A stretch of DNA of 64,000 bases from JANQQN01 sp964519665 (lineage in GTDB: Bacteria > Myxococcota > Kuafuiibacteriia > Kuafuiibacteriales > Kuafuiibacteriaceae), in the NCBI GenBank assembly GCA_964519665.1, contig CAZFIV010000022.1:16745-80744 (forward strand), in the 5' to 3' direction. How positions within the stretch are numbered: position 1 is the stretch's first letter; each line of letters opens with the position of its first letter. The translations under genes and the position numbers were made by a program. Shown here piece after piece: positions 19,182-26,980 of the stretch. The notes under the pieces were generated by a model. That model was not told the origin of the DNA. It worked only from the letters and a program-made list of their open reading frames with translations, and did no database searches.

Positions 19182-20783
19182 TCAAGGCCGGGGAGCGGCC
19201 GGTGGGTCCGGATCCGGGAGAACGAGCACGGTGTCTTCTTGGGTCAAGATCCGGGCGATCATGGCCAGGCTGACCGCCAACACGAGGATGAGGACGCCGA
19301 TGGCCACATACCGGCGGACGGACCAGGGAGGCAGAATCGGTTGGGCGCCGGTGAGGGGACCACTGGTCGGTCGACTGTCGAAGGTCTCCCCGCCCGGCCC
19401 CGGCTCGGCGGGATCCGGCAGTAACACCCCGCCCTGCGGTTCGGCGACGGCCATTGGAACCGGCTGCGCCCATGGGCGGGACCGAACCGGAACGACCTCG
19501 AACGGGACCGTCGGAAGACCGGGGTCGACCAACAACTCATCGGTCACCAGACCGCGGGGCTGAACGTCGACGGCGGTCGGAAGCTCAGGCGACATCGGCG
19601 CCGACCACGCGCTCTCGAGGCCGAGCCCCGGATCGAATCCCAGCGGGTACGTGTCGTCCACCGAAGGCGACTCCGCTACGCGCACCGGCCGCCCGACCGC
19701 GAACAACACCAGCTCGACGTGGGCCAACACCGCGCTGACTTCGGCCGCGGAATCCGGTCGAAGGCTCGGCTTCAGTTGAAGACACGCGTCGACGATGTCC
19801 GTGAGCTCTTCGGGCAGGATCTCCTGCTCCGGATTGACCGTGATCCGGGGCGCGCCCTTGAGTTTCGCGAGGACCACGTCCCGAAGGGAGTCGCCCTCGT
19901 GCGGACAAGCGCCGGTGATCATCTCGAACAGCATGACCCCCAACGCGAAGAGGTCGGCTCGATGGTCGACCTGCGCACCGGCCGCCTGTTCCGGAGCCAT
20001 ATAACGCGGCGTCCCCACAAAGGTACCGGCGGTGGTCGGCTCGGCCGCGGGGTCGGTGACCGTGCGGTCGACGGGCAGGAACTTCACAACGCCGAAGTCC
20101 AGCAGTTTGACCCGGAGGGCCCCATCGTCGACGAGCAGGATGTTCTCGGGCTTGAGGTCGCGGTGAATGATGCCCGCCTCATGCAGCGCGGTCAGCGCAT
20201 CGCTGATCTGAGCGCCGACCGCGATCGCGGTCCGAAGGGCGAGGGCGCCTTCCCGCCTTAGCCTGACCCGCAGAGGTTCTCCGTCGACGAACTCCATCGC
20301 GTAGGCGAGTCGACGCGGCTCCTCCTCTTCGATGAAGTCGTACACCTTGACCAAACCGGGGTGGTCGACCGAGCTGGCGGCCCGAACCTCGTCGAAGAAG
20401 CGCTGAACGATGCGAGCGCGTTTGGTCTTGGCGGCCGCCAGTACCTTGAGCGCGACGACCCGGTCGGTGCGCTGATGTCGAGCCTTGAAAACCGAACCCG
20501 CGCCGCCCTTACCCAGCAGCGCCAAGAGGCGGTAAGGACCCACGGAGTCTCCGACCCTTGGGTCAGGGGCGGTCCTTCGAGTGTCGGGTCGGGCGTCGAG
20601 GGGTCGGGCGTCGAGGGGTCGGGCGTCGGGGCGTCGGGCGTCGAGGGGTCGGGCGTCGGGGCGTCGGGCGTCGGGGCGTCGGGCATCGGGATTGACCGAC
20701 TTAGGCCGAGGGTCGGTCGGCAGCTCGGGTTCATCGATGAACGGTCGCGCCGACCGTCCACCGGAGTCTTCGCCCGCCGCCAT
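19182..20783 (-). CDS. Membrane-anchored Hanks-type Ser/Thr protein kinase
   Basis: The 533-residue protein has an N-terminal repeat region (about 31-70) of PDARR/PDARPL units encoded by a 15-bp tandem repeat. The kinase domain (about 82-355) has glycine loop GKGGAG (91-96), Lys113, HRDLKPEN (207-214), DFG (229-231) and APE (263-265), so it should be active. A Pro-rich linker follows. A single transmembrane segment lies near 491-511, with a short extracytoplasmic tail of about 20 residues, too small to be a sensor domain. It sits between dprA (54 bp) and trmFO (25 bp), the place of topA in the comparable Bacillus cluster. No substrate can be inferred. Confidence 0.93.
   Translation of the reverse strand: MAAGEDSGGRSARPFIDEPELPTDPRPKSVNPDARRPDARRPDARPLDARRPDARPLDARPLDARPDTRRTAPDPRVGDSVGPYRLLALLGKGGAGSVFKARHQRTDRVVALKVLAAAKTKRARIVQRFFDEVRAASSVDHPGLVKVYDFIEEEEPRRLAYAMEFVDGEPLRVRLRREGALALRTAIAVGAQISDALTALHEAGIIHRDLKPENILLVDDGALRVKLLDFGVVKFLPVDRTVTDPAAEPTTAGTFVGTPRYMAPEQAAGAQVDHRADLFALGVMLFEMITGACPHEGDSLRDVVLAKLKGAPRITVNPEQEILPEELTDIVDACLQLKPSLRPDSAAEVSAVLAHVELVLFAVGRPVRVAESPSVDDTYPLGFDPGLGLESAWSAPMSPELPTAVDVQPRGLVTDELLVDPGLPTVPFEVVPVRSRPWAQPVPMAVAEPQGGVLLPDPAEPGPGGETFDSRPTSGPLTGAQPILPPWSVRRYVAIGVLILVLAVSLAMIARILTQEDTVLVLPDPDPPAAPRP
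20589..20693. repeat. 15-bp tandem repeat, about 6.7 copies, inside a kinase gene
   Basis: Units of TCGGGCGTCG followed by AGGGG or GGGCG repeat with exact 15-bp period, the last copy diverged (TCGGGCATCGGGATT). On the coding (minus) strand they encode the PDARR/PDARPL/LDARR-type pentapeptides of the kinase N-terminus. Because the unit is a multiple of three, copy-number change keeps the reading frame. Confidence 0.9.
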
Positions 20784-20837
20784 GAGGATAGGTTGCCCCG
20801 CCCCCGGCTCGGTCGCAACGCCCCGCTCCCAGCACCG

Positions 20838-21698
20838 TCACTCCGACGGGCTAAACCGTCCTCCGCCGTCGCTGCGAATTCGACCTTCGAGCTCCAGCTC
20901 GGTCAGGCGGACCAGCGCTTCTTGAATCGAGATGCCCAACTCGACCGCCAGCGCCTCCGCCGAACCGTTCGGGCTGCCGCTCGACGCCTGCAGCGCGGAC
21001 GCCCCCAGAGAACCGGAAGCCGGATCTGGGTGCCCCTCGCGGCGTCGGCGTCGCCGCCCACATCGTTTCAACAGCGCTTCGGGGCTGGTGATCGGGCTGC
21101 CCCCATTGCGAAAGACCCACTCCGCTTGGGCGCCTCGGCGGTCGCCGGGGCTCCAGGTGACCGCGCCGAGATTCCGCCCCAGCCGGTGGGCAGCCTGAAG
21201 CGTGTAGCGGGTACCTGACTTTTCGGCGCCCTCCACGACGACCACCAAGTCCGCGAGCGCAGCGATCAATCGATTTCGTCGGCAGAAGGCGAGACGGTCC
21301 GGCGGACCGTTCTGCTCGGATAACCATCCACCGCCCCACTCGAGCATCCGGTCGAAGAGCGGACGATTGAGCCTCGGGCCCGGGTCGGTCAGCGGCGTAC
21401 CCAAGACCGCCAAGGTGCGCCCACCGGCGTCGAGCGCACCCGCGTGCGCCGCCCCGTCGATGCCGATCGCGCCGCCACTCACCACCCACAGGTCTGCCGC
21501 CGCGGCCGCCCCGGCGAGCCGGCGCGCGATCTCGAGCCCTCCGGGCGAGGCTCGGCGGGCACCGACCAGAGCGACGACCCGAGCCGAAGGCCGAGGCATG
21601 GATCCGGTCACGAAGACCGGCGCCGGAGGATCCGCCAAGTCGAGCAGGCGACGTGGGTATCGGCGATCAGTCGGGCGCAGCCGAAGAATCGATGTCAC
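20838..21698 (-). CDS. dprA: DNA-processing protein DprA (Smf), short form
   Basis: DprA binds single-stranded DNA and loads RecA during natural transformation. The 286-residue protein has the Rossmann-like core: V-A-L-V-G-A-R-R-A-S, S-G-G-A-I-G-I-D-G-A-A-H-A-G-A-L (usual S-G-x-A-x-G-I-D), R-N-R-L-I-A-A-L and A-E-K-S-G-T. A C-terminal winged-helix-like segment (about 230-286) follows an Arg-rich linker. It is shorter than common DprA (about 360) and lacks an N-terminal SAM domain. The end of the core, where G-S-x-x-T-A would be, reads K-S-G-T-R-Y-T-L-Q-A-A. It heads the kinase-trmFO-xerC-hslVU cluster, 138 bp after the LysM gene. Confidence 0.9.
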   Translation of the reverse strand: MTSILRLRPTDRRYPRRLLDLADPPAPVFVTGSMPRPSARVVALVGARRASPGGLEIARRLAGAAAAADLWVVSGGAIGIDGAAHAGALDAGGRTLAVLGTPLTDPGPRLNRPLFDRMLEWGGGWLSEQNGPPDRLAFCRRNRLIAALADLVVVVEGAEKSGTRYTLQAAHRLGRNLGAVTWSPGDRRGAQAEWVFRNGGSPITSPEALLKRCGRRRRRREGHPDPASGSLGASALQASSGSPNGSAEALAVELGISIQEALVRLTELELEGRIRSDGGGRFSPSE

Positions 21699-21836
21699 TC
21701 GTTGGATGCTCGAAGGGCGCCCTGAGTCAGGTCAACGCACGAAGTCGTTCGTAACGATTTGTGCGGTTTTGAAAACCAGCCCCGCCAGCCCGGCGGCGTC
21801 GTGGTGAGCCGCGCCCGGGCGGCCGACCACGCAGGT

Positions 21837-22982
21837 TTAGTTGCGGCGCATCTGAATCTTGTCGCCGACGCTCATCTCGCGCAAGCCGAACGTCACGATG
21901 GCCGTCGAGGCGGTCTCCTGAACATCCAACACCATCAGCTGACCGACGTCTTCGATGGGCAGGCCACCGGCCTCCCGGGTGTATTTGTCGCCGCGGTCGA
22001 GAACCGAGAAGGTGTTGCCGGGACGCACGCCGTGTTGCCGGCCTCGGTCGATGAAGACCAAGTCGTGCTCACCGAGCGGACCCAGAACGTCGACCACGGA
22101 GTCGATGATGTAGCCGCGGGTTTCGGTCTCGTTCGGGGTCGGCGAGATTCGGGCTCCGAACGACTCCGGAAAGGGCCCGACATAGTCGCCGCGCTGGATC
22201 GGCAAGAAAGCCTGCGAGATTTGACCCGTGGTGACCCGAGGGCTCGTATCGATGATCTGCACGCCCCCCACGATCTTGACTGCATATCCATAGGGCTCGC
22301 CGGTGATCGGGTGCTCGATCCGGCGCACGGGGCGGAAGACTGCGAAGTTATCGCCCTTCTTCGCCCGTGACTTCATCTTGATGTAGATCCGGTCGTAGTC
22401 CGAAAGCAGGACGGCTTCCGACTCCGCGTTGCTGACCCGGCCCGCCACCGCCAAGCCCTCCGCAGATATGTAACCGACGCGGGTCGTCCACACCGAGTTC
22501 GGCGCGGTCCGGCCGACCTCGATCGAACCGACCGTCTTCACGAGTTCGGCCTCATCGAGCTCACCGGGGATGGCGAGGTCTTCGTCGGTCGACCCCTCGA
22601 TGCCGATCGGCTCATCGATCGACGCAGCCGCCGGAACCGTGTCGTCGCTCGGATAGAACCGAAGCTCATTGCCGGGGTAGATCCAGTTCGGATTCGTGAT
22701 CTGCGGGTTGTAGCTCCAGATCTTCGGCCAGTACCAGGGGCTGTTCAGATACTTTTCACAGAGGTCCCAAAGCGTATCGCCGGCCTGGACCACGTGGTTC
22801 TCGGAGACCTGAGGCGGCGCGTTGCCTTCGACCTCGATCGTATCGGGCGGCGGCGCCTCGATCTCGGGCTGCGGCAACTCTCCGCCAAACCCGTCTTGGG
22901 CCTGGGCCGACGCCGAAAATAGGCTCAGGGCGACCAACGCACCCAAGGCAGAGGCAACGAATCGAATACGGGGGGTCTTCAT
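21837..22982 (-). CDS. Secreted LysM-domain protein
   Basis: The 381-residue protein starts with a clear Sec signal peptide (about 1-28, ending A-S-A-Q-A-Q). After a Pro/Glu-rich segment comes one LysM peptidoglycan-binding domain (about 63-110: V-V-Q-A-G-D-T-L-W-D-L...N-P-Q-I-T-N-P-N-W-I-Y-P-G-N-E-L). The remaining 250 residues are beta-rich, resemble a family common near LysM domains in myxobacteria, and have no catalytic motif I recognise. It lies 27 bp after the CpoB-like gene and is probably co-transcribed, consistent with a periplasmic cell-envelope role. Confidence 0.88.
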   Translation of the reverse strand: MKTPRIRFVASALGALVALSLFSASAQAQDGFGGELPQPEIEAPPPDTIEVEGNAPPQVSENHVVQAGDTLWDLCEKYLNSPWYWPKIWSYNPQITNPNWIYPGNELRFYPSDDTVPAAASIDEPIGIEGSTDEDLAIPGELDEAELVKTVGSIEVGRTAPNSVWTTRVGYISAEGLAVAGRVSNAESEAVLLSDYDRIYIKMKSRAKKGDNFAVFRPVRRIEHPITGEPYGYAVKIVGGVQIIDTSPRVTTGQISQAFLPIQRGDYVGPFPESFGARISPTPNETETRGYIIDSVVDVLGPLGEHDLVFIDRGRQHGVRPGNTFSVLDRGDKYTREAGGLPIEDVGQLMVLDVQETASTAIVTFGLREMSVGDKIQMRRN

Positions 22983-23009
22983 AAGGGTCCTTTGAGAATC
23001 GACTTTCGG

Positions 23010-24074
23010 TCAGTCGGCCGAGTGCTTGGCCAGCAGGATCTTCGCGGTCTGTGCGGCTTCGCTGGTCGGATAGTCATCCATCACCGTCTTGAAAGCCTCG
23101 CGCGCTTCGGGCTTGCGGTTCAGCACCAAGAACGTCTCGGCCTTTCGCACCAGCGCGAACGGTACCTTGGCGGACCGCGGATGCCGTCGGATGAGGGCGT
23201 CAAACGCCGACAGCGCCTCTTCATGTTTCTTCAGGGCCATCAGACACTCGCCCCGCCAGTACGCCGCATTGTCGGCGAACCTCGACTTCGGGTGCTTGAG
23301 GAGGAACAGGTCGAACATCCCGAGCGCCGCCTTGGGCTCTTTCTTCTCACGAAGTCGGGCTAGAGCGGCCCTGTAGTCGGCTTTGGCTTCCGCCGAAGAA
23401 GCGCGGCGACTCCGGTCGGCGCGGCGGCGGGGAGGAGGTTGTAAAGCCCCTGGGTCTTCCATCGAGCGGGCCGCGGGTTGGGGATCGGCGCGGGCATCGC
23501 TTCGGCGGGGGGGAGGCCGAGACGCCGGAGGCGCGTCCAGAACCGGGTCGGGCTGCTGCAGAACACTTCGATCCACCTCGAGCCGCTGACCGTCCTCGTC
23601 TTCTTCTTCACCGGCCATGGTGAACTTCAACGGAGGCCCACCTCGATCGGGCTCGCCGGGATCGATCCATTCGTCGTTGGCCACCGGTTTGGGCTGTGCA
23701 TTCGCGCCGAGCCGAACGACGGGAAGCGCCTTGCGGCGAGGGGCGGACGGTGGCGCGAACGAAGCCGGCGGCTCTCGATCGGACCTCGCCGGGGGCGCCT
23801 CATCGAGAGACTGGGCGACCAGCGGACCGCCGCGAGGCTGCCGATTGATCGGGGCCGCGCGTGAAGCTCCAGCCCCCAGCGAGACCAGGGTCATGCGCCG
23901 CTCCAGGTCGTCGACCGTCTGTTTTTGCTTCGCCAGGTCTTGACGAACAAAATGAAGCTCGCGACGAATGCGGCTCAACTCGGTTTCTATCGTGTCGGTG
24001 TTGGCGCAGTTCGTCGCCAGGACCGACACGGCGATCAGTAGGACCGGCTTGCCGTTCACGCGCCGCATCGGCAT
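23010..24074 (-). CDS. CpoB/YbgF-like periplasmic TPR protein
   Basis: CpoB (YbgF) links the Tol-Pal system with peptidoglycan synthesis. The protein has about 354 residues: a hydrophobic export signal (about 9-22) ending A-T-N-C, an atypical lipobox; a coiled coil (about 26-62, trimerisation-like I-E-T-E-L-S-R-I-R-R-E-L); a Pro/Asp/Arg-rich linker; and C-terminal TPRs (about 235-354) with Y-R-A-A-L-A-R-L, K-H-P-K-S-R-F-A-D-N-A-A-Y-W-R-G-E and D-Y-P-T-S-E-A-A-Q-T-A-K, typical of the YbgF C-terminus. No tol or pal gene is in the window. The ATG at 24074 or 24068 was chosen because a longer open frame has no signal peptide and runs antisense to the Dus gene. A promoter lies directly upstream, leaving almost no leader. 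Confidence 0.82.
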   Translation of the reverse strand: MPMRRVNGKPVLLIAVSVLATNCANTDTIETELSRIRRELHFVRQDLAKQKQTVDDLERRMTLVSLGAGASRAAPINRQPRGGPLVAQSLDEAPPARSDREPPASFAPPSAPRRKALPVVRLGANAQPKPVANDEWIDPGEPDRGGPPLKFTMAGEEEDEDGQRLEVDRSVLQQPDPVLDAPPASRPPPRRSDARADPQPAARSMEDPGALQPPPRRRADRSRRASSAEAKADYRAALARLREKKEPKAALGMFDLFLLKHPKSRFADNAAYWRGECLMALKKHEEALSAFDALIRRHPRSAKVPFALVRKAETFLVLNRKPEAREAFKTVMDDYPTSEAAQTAKILLAKHSAD

Positions 24075-24076
24075 CG

Positions 24077-24104
24077 ATTCTAGGCCAGTGGAGCACCTAG
24101 TCAA
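24077..24104 (-). promoter_or_regulatory. Putative sigma70-type promoter for the CpoB-like/LysM operon
   Basis: On the minus strand TTGACT (24099-24104) and TAGAAT (24077-24082) are 16 bp apart, both five of six matches to consensus. Transcription would start near 24070, at or within a few bases of the candidate start codons, implying a leaderless or very short-leader mRNA unless a downstream GTG is used. No ribosome-binding site is visible. Confidence 0.5.
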
Positions 24105-24225
24105 GGAAGCCCGCGGAGCCAGGAATCCGCTCGATGAACCCAACGCGCCGGGTACCCTCACGCGCGCTGACCGGGCCTCGGCGAGCGGGCTCGATGGCGC
24201 CACGATCTCTGGATCGAGCTGTCCA

Positions 24226-25278
24226 GTGACCGCCCGTATCACCACTGACCGGTGGCCCCATCGTCCGCATCGAGGTGCCCCCGTCCTCGCTCTGGCCCCG
24301 ATGGAGGGTGTTTCTGACCATATCGTGCGGGGTCTCCTCAGCGGGCTCGGCGGCATGGACTTTTGCGTATCCGAGTTTCTCCGCGTCACGCAGCAGCCGC
24401 TCAGCCCGTCCACGCTCCTGAAGCACGTGCCGGAGCTCCGCCGGGGCGGTCGGACAAGCGCCGGCGTGCCGGTGCAAATCCAGTTGCTCGGAAGCGCTCC
24501 GGACCTGATGGCGGAATCCGCACTGCGGGCGGTGGAATTGGGGGCGCTGGCCATCGACCTCAACTTCGGTTGCCCCGCCCGTCGTGTAAATGGCCACGAT
24601 GGCGGGGCCGCCCTTCTAAAGTGTCCGGACCGCCTCGAGTCGGTCGTGACCGCGGTCAGGCGAGCGACACCCGCCTCGATTCCCGTATCGACCAAGATCA
24701 GACTGGGGTTCAACGACCCGGAAGACGTTTTCGACGTCGTGCGGGCGGCCGAAGCCGCGGGAACCGACTGGATCACCATCCACGGCCGAACCAAGATCCA
24801 GATGTATCAGCCACCGGCGGACTGGCGCAGGATCGGCGCCGCCGCCGATCTCGTTCGCACCCCGGTCGTGGCCAACGGCGACATATTCAGCCCCCGAGCC
24901 CTCGACGAATGCCGCAACGAGACGGGCTTGTCGGCCTTCATGATGGGTCGGGGCGCATTTCGAGAGCCGGGACTCATTGCCCGACTGAGCGGGCGCACTT
25001 GGAGCGACCCTGGATACCCGTGGCCATTCGCGGCTCGGCGTGCGCTCCTGCTACGGTTCGTAGAAGAAACCCGAACTGACGTGCGGTTTCGAACGCCTGA
25101 TCGCGCGGCCCTGTCGCGTCTGAAGCAATGGCTGCGTGCCATGGCCGAGGTCGACGATAACTGTCGCTCACTCTTTCAGGTCGTCAAACGCGCCGCCGAG
25201 CTCGGCGGCGCGATCGACCAGATCGTCAACTTCACCTGCACCGAACCCGGTCCGTCAGGGTCCACCCTCGTCACCTAA
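24226..25278 (+). CDS. dus: tRNA-dihydrouridine synthase (Dus family)
   Basis: Dus enzymes are FMN-dependent and reduce specific uridines of tRNA. The protein shows L-A-P-M-E-G-V-S-D at the barrel start, the catalytic-cysteine segment N-F-G-C-P-A-R-R-V-N with G-G-A-A-L-L, T-K-I-R-L-G, W-I-T-I-H-G-R-T, V-V-A-N-G-D-I-F and F-M-M-G-R-G-A, the usual order. The G-C-P-A-x-x-V-N form resembles the DusC subgroup, but I would not fix the subgroup from this. The start is uncertain: the GTG at 24226 gives about 350 residues. An open frame extends back to 23968, but that part is antisense to the CpoB-like gene and unlike any Dus. Confidence 0.9.
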   Translation: MTARITTDRWPHRPHRGAPVLALAPMEGVSDHIVRGLLSGLGGMDFCVSEFLRVTQQPLSPSTLLKHVPELRRGGRTSAGVPVQIQLLGSAPDLMAESALRAVELGALAIDLNFGCPARRVNGHDGGAALLKCPDRLESVVTAVRRATPASIPVSTKIRLGFNDPEDVFDVVRAAEAAGTDWITIHGRTKIQMYQPPADWRRIGAAADLVRTPVVANGDIFSPRALDECRNETGLSAFMMGRGAFREPGLIARLSGRTWSDPGYPWPFAARRALLLRFVEETRTDVRFRTPDRAALSRLKQWLRAMAEVDDNCRSLFQVVKRAAELGGAIDQIVNFTCTEPGPSGSTLVT

Positions 25279-25384
25279 TACAACCGGACATGGATGTGCC
25301 GCCGATTGAACAAGGCAGGCTCATCGGAAGATCGGAGGCAACCAGTGCGTTGGTCGTCCTAGGGAAAGGGAACGAGGAGGACCG

Positions 25385-25744
25385 ATGACCGAGCTGGGCG
25401 TCAACATTCCAAAAACTGTACTGACCGCGCTCGAAAAGCGCGCACAATCTCTCACCAGCTTGGTCGACGTAGCGACAAGCGGTGCTCAAGACCGGCGCGT
25501 TCGCGAAGCCGGCGCCCAGCTGATCGAGCGGGTAAACGAGTGGGTGGAAGAGATCCGTGACCTCAACGCCGTGGGTGACGAAGAAGCGCTGGACCGAGCC
25601 AGGAGTTTTCACGTCCGCCTGCGGCTCGCCGAGAATAAAATTCAGCAGTGGGGCTTGCCGGCATCCGTTCGACAGCGGGCCGAGGCCGCTTTGAGGACGC
25701 CTCGAAAAGGCCGAGGTCGACCGCGAAAGCGGGTCGCCGCTTGA
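25385..25744 (+). CDS. Small helical protein with a basic AT-hook-like C-terminus
   Basis: I do not recognise this 119-residue protein. It begins with a good ribosome site (AGGAGG, 6 bp before ATG). Residues about 7-95 are predicted largely helical, with alternating charged/hydrophobic pattern. The last 20 are strongly basic and contain K-G-R-G-R-P-R-K-R, matching the core of an AT-hook (G-R-P-R-K). This suggests a small nucleoid- or DNA-associated protein; phasin-like helical proteins with basic tails are an alternative. It stands alone, 106 bp after dus and convergent with the MscS gene. Confidence 0.75.
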   Translation: MTELGVNIPKTVLTALEKRAQSLTSLVDVATSGAQDRRVREAGAQLIERVNEWVEEIRDLNAVGDEEALDRARSFHVRLRLAENKIQQWGLPASVRQRAEAALRTPRKGRGRPRKRVAA

Positions 25745-25807
25745 AGACCGAGAGGCGGTCGCCGCTCATGAAATCGCGACGCGGCCGCCCGCGGTGACGC
25801 CGCGACC

Positions 25808-25832
25808 CGGGCGCCCGTTCGTTGGGCGCCCG
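25808..25832. terminator. Hairpin between convergent genes
   Basis: A perfect 9-bp stem, CGGGCGCCC and GGGCGCCCG, with a 7-base loop GTTCGTT lies between the 3' ends of the AT-hook-like gene and the MscS-type gene. No T-tract follows on either strand, so it may slow polymerase or protect 3' ends rather than act as a classical terminator. Confidence 0.45.
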
Positions 25833-25843
25833 CATCGGATGCG

Positions 25844-26980
25844 TCAGGGCTTTCTTCGACACACGGCGTTCCAGCTCCGGACGAGGTCGGCGTGCAACAG
25901 AGATTGCGCCTCGGGGTGAAAAGCGAACGCCTCGACGGTCAGCTCCCGACCCGGGGCCCCCTCGAAGGCAATTCTCGGCTCCGAAGCCAAGGTGGCCCAG
26001 GGTGAGGCCCGTGCGATCTCTTCGGCCAGCGCGAGGGCGTCCGCGGGGTCGAACCCGTCGGGGAGCCGCAAGACCACCTTCACCGAGTGCGCCGCGCTGC
26101 GCCCGCCGGGCCGCACGTCAGTGGTGCCTGCGAGCGCCCGATAAGGGACGAACAGCCGGTGTCCATCGGGGGCGACCAGTTCCACGACCCGAGTACGAAA
26201 CGCTCGCACCTGGCCCTCCGCCTCGGCGACCCGAACGTAGTCCCCGACCTCGAAGGGGCGCTCCAGGTTCAGCAACAACCCGGAGATCACATCTCGGATG
26301 GCGTTGGAGGCGAGGATCACCACCAGGACCATGCCTCCCGTCGCCACCGCGACCGCCCCCATTCCCGTACCGGAGGCCAAGCGGTCTACGACCCACAGGC
26401 CCACTCCGATCCAGGCCAGCCCCTCGATGAGACGCCAGTTGCGATCGACCAGCCGCGCCACCCGTAGCCCGCGTTCGGCCGCTCGGCGAACGAGAACCGC
26501 CGTCACCCGAACCGTGAACAGCGCCAGCCCGATCACCCACAGCACGGCCCACAACGCATCTCGCCACGCTCCGAGCCCCTCTCGCCAGGCCCGGCTCCAG
26601 ACTCGACTGAGAGCCCCGGTCGTACTGTCCGAGCTCTCGCTCTTTGGGCTCGCGCCCCCTCTGGCCTGGGGCGCGGACCCCACCTCGACGATCGGCTTCG
26701 GATCCGGCTCCAGGAAGACCAGCCGATCGTCCCCGGTCGGAGGTTGAACCTTGGAGACCGGAGGACGACGACGACGACGGCGCACGGGCCGTCGGCTTTT
26801 TCGCCGTAAGCGCCGGGCGGGAGGCGGAGACGCGGCGCGTCCCACCGTCGACGTCGCTACGGTCGCGGTCTTCGTTTGGGCGTGAATCGGTTCGAAGTCG
26901 CCGACCATCATCGCGACGAGCATCATCAACCCCGAGAACCAGGCTCCCGGTGGCCACCGAACCATCCACCGAACCATCAT
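25844..26980 (-). CDS. MscS-family mechanosensitive channel-like protein
   Basis: MscS-type channels open under membrane tension to release solutes on hypo-osmotic shock. The protein of about 378 residues has an N-terminal signal-like hydrophobic stretch (about 12-34). An extremely basic segment (about 57-73, more than ten Arg/Lys) and a linker follow. Membrane helices lie near 140-162, 185-200 and 207-226, the last running into I-R-D-V-I-S-G-L-L-L-N-L-E-R-P-F-E-V-G-D-Y-V-R-V, the TM3b/beta-domain junction of MscS. A short C-terminal domain ends the protein. The start at 26980 overlaps the preceding gene's stop (ATGATG/TGA), with GAGGTGG upstream, showing translational coupling to the cotransporter/AAA fusion. 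Confidence 0.88.
   Translation of the reverse strand: MMVRWMVRWPPGAWFSGLMMLVAMMVGDFEPIHAQTKTATVATSTVGRAASPPPARRLRRKSRRPVRRRRRRPPVSKVQPPTGDDRLVFLEPDPKPIVEVGSAPQARGGASPKSESSDSTTGALSRVWSRAWREGLGAWRDALWAVLWVIGLALFTVRVTAVLVRRAAERGLRVARLVDRNWRLIEGLAWIGVGLWVVDRLASGTGMGAVAVATGGMVLVVILASNAIRDVISGLLLNLERPFEVGDYVRVAEAEGQVRAFRTRVVELVAPDGHRLFVPYRALAGTTDVRPGGRSAAHSVKVVLRLPDGFDPADALALAEEIARASPWATLASEPRIAFEGAPGRELTVEAFAFHPEAQSLLHADLVRSWNAVCRRKP

Noticed and set aside
20589..20693. Regular short repeats considered as a CRISPR array (also 42299-42442).
   Set aside because: Units are contiguous 15-bp or 9-bp tandem repeats without spacers and are inside coding frames; no cas genes are present.
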